Below are positions 7,670 through 11,177 of a stretch of DNA of 11,177 nucleotides, one piece after another (position 1 is the first letter of the stretch; each line of letters opens with the position of its first letter). Below the pieces are notes generated by a model. The model was not told the origin of the DNA and ran no database searches. It saw only the letters and a program-made list of their open reading frames with translations. The translations under genes and the position numbers were made by a program. The stretch is from a bacterium (GTDB lineage Bacteria; Zixibacteria; MSB-5A5; GN15; FEB-12). The stretch spans positions 1-11,177 of the forward strand of contig DAOWIM010000137.1 in assembly GCA_030640905.1 (NCBI GenBank). Reading direction: 5' to 3'.

Positions 7670-7964
7670 CCCGCTACGAAAGCTCAATTGCTGGGAATTC
7701 ATGAACTGCGGCCGTGAGAAGGGAGGCCTGATGGTTGACCTTCTCGGGGAATGTCCTGTCTCCACAACGATGAAATACGACGGCCTCAATGATGGCCGTG
7801 GCGCCGGACGCGCCTGCTGGATGGTCGGAGCCTCCGGCTGCACCGGACGCCTCAGCCTTGCCTCAGGTAAGCCATGCCTTGCCTGCAGATTTTATAAGCG
7901 TGTCCTCTTTGAGCAGGAAAAAGAAACCTGCTTTAAGTATTCCAATTCCACCGAAACTGCCTAA
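7659..7964 (+). CDS. Small two-CW domain protein, cysteine-rich
   Basis: 101 residues from the ATG at 7659, with GAGG six bases upstream inside the end of the preceding gene. The protein has eight cysteines (11, 17, 32, 53, 61, 73, 76, 91). It shows the two Cys-Trp units that name the family: NCWEFMNCGRE at 10-20, followed by ECPV, and RACWMVGASGCTG at 51-63, followed by CLACRFYKRV at 73-82. Such proteins are widespread in environmental Gram-negatives and sometimes occur as domains attached to signalling proteins. Their role is not established; the cysteine spacing suggests metal binding. It has no signal peptide or membrane helix, so it should be cytoplasmic, on the same side as the zinc ribbon of its overlapping partner. 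The stop codon lies inside the duplicated sequence flanking a MITE-like element. A TTG four codons upstream is a less likely start. Confidence 0.85.
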   Translation: MSDSPLRKLNCWEFMNCGREKGGLMVDLLGECPVSTTMKYDGLNDGRGAGRACWMVGASGCTGRLSLASGKPCLACRFYKRVLFEQEKETCFKYSNSTETA

Positions 7965-7965
7965 G

Positions 7966-8129
7966 CAGGTTGTTGAAAAAGCGTTCTTGCTATAAGTTTA
8001 CTATTAATGTGCGGTTGAGGACGGGCGACATAAAGCCGCCCTCTACGCGGGACGACAGCCCCTCATCGCGTAGCGGCGGGCCTTGTGTCCGCCGTCATAG
8101 CGCCGCTATAATGAGTTTTTAACAGCCTG
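7966..8129. mobile_element. MITE-like element with terminal inverted repeats and flanking duplication
   Basis: The left end reads CAGGTTGTTGAAAAAG (from 7966) and the right end, read inward from 8129, CAGGCTGTTAAAAACT; the first 15 bases match at 13 positions. CTGCCTAAGCAG occurs at both borders (7957-7968 and 8127-8138), 170 bases apart, so a target duplication of about 6 bases (CCTAAG) is likely; exact borders are ambiguous by a few bases. Inside, 8020-8049 and 8067-8096 form a long imperfect hairpin (23 of 30 positions). There is no transposase, so it would be a non-autonomous element moved in trans. The family was not identified. Confidence 0.7.
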
Positions 8130-8225
8130 CCTAAGCAGTCTCCGCCCACAATTCTAACCTCTATTTTAGCCAGTCAACGCCACCGGGAAGCTGTGAGCGT
8201 GCCTCAGGATGTCTGTTTTTTGGAG

Positions 8226-8254
8226 TTGCCCGCACAACATCTTTGGGCTATTTT
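8226..8254 (+). promoter_or_regulatory. Candidate promoter of the S9 peptidase gene
   Basis: TTGCCC (8226-8231) and TATTTT (8249-8254) are 17 bases apart, and the ATG is 50 bases downstream. The -10 box overlaps a 7-base inverted repeat (CTATTTT 8248-8254, AAAATAG 8263-8269) that could bind a regulator. The hexamers are only moderate matches. Confidence 0.35.
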
Positions 8255-8304
8255 CGTTACTTAAAATAGTGAAACAACAAACCATTACACGCGCAGGAGG
8301 TTAC

Positions 8305-10248
8305 ATGCGTTCTCATCAAGTTACAGGCCTATGCCTGGCTGTCATACTGATCTTAGCACTGGCGGTATCGGTACCGGCTGAAGAGCAGAAAACGAAATCA
8401 CTGTTGACACAGGGAAAGTACGTTCCCGATATCGCTACCTTCCTGCAGATCGGCGCCTGTGGGCCGGCTGGCCAGTCGTGGGACGGAAAAGACGTTTACT
8501 TCAGAGCCAGCATGTCCGGAGCAAGCCAGATATACCGAATCACTGAGGATGCCTGGCCCTATCAATTGACAACTTTCGAGGACGGTGTCGATTTCTTTGT
8601 TCTCAGTTGGGATGGCACCATGGCGATTGTCGGCGCTTCGGTCGGCGGATCGGAACAGTCTCAGCTCTATCTAATGGACACTCAGACCGGCCGCGTGCTC
8701 CAGTTGACCCATTTTGAAGACATTCAGATGGGGAGTGTGGCCTGGGCCCGCGACGACAAGACGGTTTTCTATCGTTCCAACGAGGAAAATGGCCGCGACT
8801 TCTTCATCTACCAACTGGATATCGTCACTGGTGAGTCGAAGAAAGTCTTTGGCGACGCAGATGGCGTTACCGGTTACAACTACCTGGCTGAGATTTCTCA
8901 CGACGGCACACTGTTGATTGTTGGCAACTACTCATCCAACATCAACAACGACCTCTACCTCCTTACGCTGGCTACCGGCGAGTACAGCAAGCTGACCGAG
9001 GACGAAGGGGACGTCATGTATGGTTCGGTGACCCTGATGCCTGACAACAAGACTATGTGGCTCGTATGCAACAATAACGAGGACGGCATGTCTCGAATTG
9101 CCAACATGGAAGTCGGTTCACCAAAAGTGACATTTGTCCTCGCCGACTGGGTCGATTCCAGATGGGAAGTCGATGGTGTCGGCGTCTCACGCGACTACAA
9201 ATACATGGGTGCCTCTTACAATGAAGACGGCTACATGCGGCTGAAACTCCGTGAGATTGAGAGCGGCAAAGAGCTGCCCAGCCCGCCACTTGATGGCATC
9301 ATCGGTGGTGGCTCCTCCGACATACACGGTAACATATATTTCTCCTTTGCCTGTCCAACCAGAGCTCCTGATGTCTGGCGCTGGAATCCGCAGTCTGAAG
9401 AGTTGAAACAACTGACTTTCTCTATCTATGCCGGGATTGATCGCTCGATCTTCACCGACCCTCAACTCATCAGGTACAAGAGCTTTGACGATCTGGAAAT
9501 TCCGGCCTTTCTGTATTTGCCACCCGGCTACAAACCCGGCACCCCGATTCCGTTTATCGTCCATGCTCACGGTGGCCCGGAAGGTCAGTTCCAGCCACAT
9601 TTCCTTCGCAATTTCCAATACCTGATGCTGAACGGCTACGGTATTCTGGCTCCGAACCCTCGGGGATCTTCCGGCTACGGCCTTGAGTATATGAACATGG
9701 ACAACTACAAGAACCGCAAGAAATCGCTCCAGGACTACAAGGCCGGTGTTGACTATCTCATTGAGAACGGATATACCGAGCAGGGTATGATAGGTATCCG
9801 TGGTGGTTCCTACGGCGGCTATGTAGTACTCGGAATGATTACCGAATACCCTGATCTCTTCAACGCGGCGGTCGATGTTGTCGGCATTGCAAATTTCAAG
9901 AGTTTCCTTGAGAACACAAAACCTTACCGACGGGCGCTTCGGGAATCAGAATACGGCCCGCTCTCCGATCCGGAGTTCCTCAAATCGGTCTCTCCGATTC
10001 ACAAGGCTCACCTTATCAAGACACCGTTGCTTGTGGTTCATGGCGAAAACGATCCGAGAGTTCCGGTTGGCGAAGCCCGGCAGATACTGGCTGCTGTGGC
10101 GGCCAATGGTGGCATTGTTGACTCGTTGATTTTCCCCGATGAAGGTCATGGTACCAGCAAACGGGTCAACACTATTGCCGAGTATCGTAAGCAGGTTGAG
10201 TTTTTCAATCGTACCCTGAAAGACATTGAACCGGCTGCCAAACAGTAG
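8305..10248 (+). CDS. Secreted S9 family (prolyl oligopeptidase-type) serine peptidase
   Basis: 647 residues from the ATG at 8305, which has AGGAGG four bases upstream and opens with a signal peptide (MRSHQVTGLCLAVILILALAVSVPA, cleavage likely after Ala25). An in-frame ATG at 8209 would bury that signal and lacks a Shine-Dalgarno site. Residues about 50-385 form a beta-propeller with repeated phrases such as QLTTFEDG, WDGTMAIV and ISHDGTLLI. The C-terminal alpha/beta-hydrolase domain has HGGPEG (oxyanion region, about 422-427), the nucleophile Ser502 in GGSYGG, Asp583 in HGENDPRVP and His615 in DEGHG, so the catalytic triad is complete. The family removes dipeptides or acylated residues from short peptides, and the propeller limits entry to small substrates. 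This copy should work in the periplasm or outside the cell. It ends at a strong terminator and appears monocistronic. Exact specificity (dipeptidyl-peptidase, acylaminoacyl-peptidase) cannot be read. Confidence 0.95.
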   Translation: MRSHQVTGLCLAVILILALAVSVPAEEQKTKSLLTQGKYVPDIATFLQIGACGPAGQSWDGKDVYFRASMSGASQIYRITEDAWPYQLTTFEDGVDFFVLSWDGTMAIVGASVGGSEQSQLYLMDTQTGRVLQLTHFEDIQMGSVAWARDDKTVFYRSNEENGRDFFIYQLDIVTGESKKVFGDADGVTGYNYLAEISHDGTLLIVGNYSSNINNDLYLLTLATGEYSKLTEDEGDVMYGSVTLMPDNKTMWLVCNNNEDGMSRIANMEVGSPKVTFVLADWVDSRWEVDGVGVSRDYKYMGASYNEDGYMRLKLREIESGKELPSPPLDGIIGGGSSDIHGNIYFSFACPTRAPDVWRWNPQSEELKQLTFSIYAGIDRSIFTDPQLIRYKSFDDLEIPAFLYLPPGYKPGTPIPFIVHAHGGPEGQFQPHFLRNFQYLMLNGYGILAPNPRGSSGYGLEYMNMDNYKNRKKSLQDYKAGVDYLIENGYTEQGMIGIRGGSYGGYVVLGMITEYPDLFNAAVDVVGIANFKSFLENTKPYRRALRESEYGPLSDPEFLKSVSPIHKAHLIKTPLLVVHGENDPRVPVGEARQILAAVAANGGIVDSLIFPDEGHGTSKRVNTIAEYRKQVEFFNRTLKDIEPAAKQ

Positions 10249-10300
10249 CATCAATCGACACTCACCGCTTCAATGGCTGTGAGACAGACACGATAATGAG

Positions 10301-10331
10301 AAAACCGGGATCACAACGAACCCGGTTTTTT
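10301..10331 (+). terminator. Rho-independent terminator of the S9 peptidase gene
   Basis: AAAACCGGG (10301-10309) pairs with CCCGGTTTT (10321-10329) around an 11-base loop, and the T-run continues to 10331 and then CTTT. It lies about 50 bases past the stop. The A-run on the other side could give some activity in the reverse direction. Confidence 0.9.
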
Positions 10332-10497
10332 CTTTGCGCAGGCGAAGCCTGTTCTAAGAATGTCCGCAGTTAACTGGCTCGCACACCTCGGCGCATCTTC
10401 GACCGCGGCGGGCCCTACGTGAGCTCTATTAGTCTCCTTCTGGAACAGCCCCTGAGCAATTATATCGAGAGATGAAGTCGTCATATCAGGCTAATGC

Positions 10498-10531
10498 AAA
10501 AGAAGGCGCCGGCTCAAATGAACACGGCGCC
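10498..10531 (-). terminator. Probable rho-independent terminator of the TonB-like gene
   Basis: On the minus strand CGGCGCC-type arms (10531-10525 and 10511-10505) form a 7-bp G+C-rich stem with a 13-base loop, followed by TTCTTTT (10504-10498). It lies about 50 bases after the stop codon. The interrupted T-run makes it weaker than the others in this window. Confidence 0.65.
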
Positions 10532-10582
10532 ATCCCGAAAGAAGGAGTTACTACGAGAAAACTTTTTCTTGCACCCCGACCC

Positions 10583-11038
10583 CTACATAACAAACTCAAC
10601 TTTGTAGGTAACCCAGCAGACCACCGGCTTGCCCTTAAAGACACCCGGCTTATACTTGTTCCCCAGCGCAGCCACTCGAGCCGATTCATCCAGCAGAACG
10701 CTCTCAGATGACTTGAGCACAATCGCTTTCTGAACCAAACCTTCCTGGTCGACCAGCACCTTGACATATACTTTGCCTTCAATACCGGCCTTCTCCGCCA
10801 GACGGGGATATACTGGCGCTTCCTTGTAGACGAGCTCCGGCATCTTATCCAGAGCTACAAACTCGTTAATTCCGGGGAACTGATCGCCGTCGGCAGTGGT
10901 CGACTGCTCGGTATTAGCCAACGCACCCACTGTCAAAAACAACATGGCGATCAATACCGCTCCAACGAAAGGAAATCTTTTTATTCCATGCAAAACACGG
11001 CCACCCTTTTTCTGCACTATTCTTCTCATCGAGAACAT
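10583..11038 (-). CDS. TonB C-terminal domain protein, short form
   Basis: 151 residues. A basic N-terminus is followed by one hydrophobic stretch (24-40, FVGAVLIAMLFLTVGAL) ending in ALA-NTE, which could be either a cleaved signal peptide or an anchor. The TonB C-terminal fold spans about 67-150: PELVYKEAPVYPRLAEKAGI with the typical Tyr77-Pro78, then GKVYVKVLVDQEGLV, and YKPGVFKGKPV. In full TonB this domain touches outer-membrane receptors to pass on energy from ExbBD. Here only about 25 residues separate the hydrophobic segment from the domain, and the usual long Pro-rich linker is missing, so it probably does not span the periplasm in the classical way. GAAGGG lies 8 bases before the ATG; an internal ATG at codon 4 is possible. 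No exbB, exbD or receptor gene is in the window. Confidence 0.88.
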   Translation of the reverse strand: MFSMRRIVQKKGGRVLHGIKRFPFVGAVLIAMLFLTVGALANTEQSTTADGDQFPGINEFVALDKMPELVYKEAPVYPRLAEKAGIEGKVYVKVLVDQEGLVQKAIVLKSSESVLLDESARVAALGNKYKPGVFKGKPVVCWVTYKVEFVM

Positions 11039-11081
11039 AGTTCATGCCCTTCTATTTTCAATCCATTCAGTCCAAGTGGAG

Positions 11082-11177
11082 TCAATGTTTCCTCCGCCAT
11101 GTGCGAGCGGTGATCTTTACCGGTCGAGGCCACAGGAGATAGGTCCCGCACCCTATCAGCCCTAAAACGATCAAAAC
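11082..11177 (-). CDS. Possible C-terminal tail of a membrane protein, cut by the right edge
   Basis: The minus strand is open from the window edge to a TGA at 11084-11082, giving 31 residues. They are a hydrophobic stretch (VLIVLGLIGCGTYLLW) followed by a short basic tail (PRPVKITARTWRRKH). This looks like a last membrane helix with a cytoplasmic tail, and would place a gene just upstream of the TonB-like gene on the same strand, 43 bases away. With no start in view and such a short length it may be chance. Confidence 0.3.
   Translation of the reverse strand, partial: VLIVLGLIGCGTYLLWPRPVKITARTWRRKH

Larger units (their letters stand above)
7965..8304. other. Spacer between two-CW gene and S9 peptidase gene
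   Basis: About half is the MITE-like element. The remainder (8139-8304) has no gene. It contains CTATTTT at 8160-8166 and again at 8248-8254, the latter as an inverted repeat with AAAATAG (8263-8269), a candidate promoter and the peptidase ribosome-binding site. No intrinsic terminator with a T-run was seen for the upstream pair, unless the element's own hairpin, followed by GAGTTTTT (8113-8120), serves as one. Confidence 0.6.
10249..10582. other. Convergent intergenic region
   Basis: The S9 peptidase and TonB-like genes converge here. It holds a terminator for each (10301-10331 plus strand, 10498-10531 minus strand) and a short hairpin CAGGC-GAA-GCCTG (10339-10351). Nothing coding was recognised between them. 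Confidence 0.7.

Noticed and set aside
8209..8304. 32-codon upstream extension of the S9 peptidase from an earlier ATG
   Set aside because: No Shine-Dalgarno site at 8209, it would bury the signal peptide, and it spans the candidate promoter; AGGAGG precedes the ATG at 8305.
10405..10414. GCGGCGGGCC shared with 8073-8082 in the MITE-like element, suggesting a second degenerate copy
   Set aside because: Only a 10-base G+C-rich word is shared; no terminal repeats or flanking duplication are visible at the second site.
11131..11156. GATAGG/CCTATC inverted repeat near the right edge as a terminator
   Set aside because: No T-run follows on either strand, the arms are only 6 bases long, and it lies within the possible coding tail.
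10896..11165. Plus-strand frame of 89 codons at the right end
   Set aside because: It overlaps the N-terminal half of the TonB-like gene on the opposite strand and lacks a ribosome-binding site or recognisable domain.

Overview
The window looks like a chromosomal segment from a Gram-negative bacterium of moderate G+C. It encodes a TolC-type outer-membrane channel, a TonB C-terminal-domain protein, a probable lipoprotein and signal-peptide-bearing secreted proteins, and most genes carry clear Shine-Dalgarno sites. The mix (membrane pyrophosphatase, secreted S9 peptidase, a zinc-ribbon/PEGA/TPR protein, a two-CW protein) would fit an environmental lineage of the Zixibacteria/FCB type. That placement is an impression, not something the sequence proves. 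No phage, CRISPR, toxin-antitoxin or defence genes are visible.

Left part, all on the minus strand: a TolC family protein (1-1185) cut by the window edge; a 563-base spacer with a candidate promoter and a palindromic repeat cluster (1554-1631); a membrane-bound pyrophosphatase hppA (1749-3752); and a probable two-domain exported lipoprotein (3946-5292). The pyrophosphatase and the lipoprotein each have their own candidate promoter and a strong intrinsic terminator, so each looks like a single-gene transcription unit.

Middle, plus strand: diverging from the lipoprotein is a 715-residue single-pass membrane protein with an N-terminal zinc ribbon and a predicted periplasmic PEGA plus TPR region (5522-7669, TTG start). 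It overlaps by 11 bases a small cysteine-rich two-CW domain protein (7659-7964). A MITE-like element of about 164 bp, with imperfect terminal inverted repeats and a flanking duplication, sits exactly at the stop codon of the latter.

Right part: a secreted S9 family peptidase (8305-10248, plus strand) ends at a strong terminator and converges on a short TonB C-terminal-domain protein (10583-11038, minus strand). A possible gene tail on the minus strand runs off the right edge.

Functionally the genes fall into envelope themes: efflux or secretion (TolC), ion pumping driven by pyrophosphate, surface or periplasmic scaffolds (lipoprotein, PEGA/TPR protein), periplasmic proteolysis and TonB-like function. 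They do not form one recognisable pathway. The most noteworthy items are the overlapping zinc-ribbon/TPR and two-CW gene pair, the MITE-like insertion at a stop codon, the mutually exclusive hairpins at 1554-1631, and the ion-specificity residues of the pyrophosphatase.
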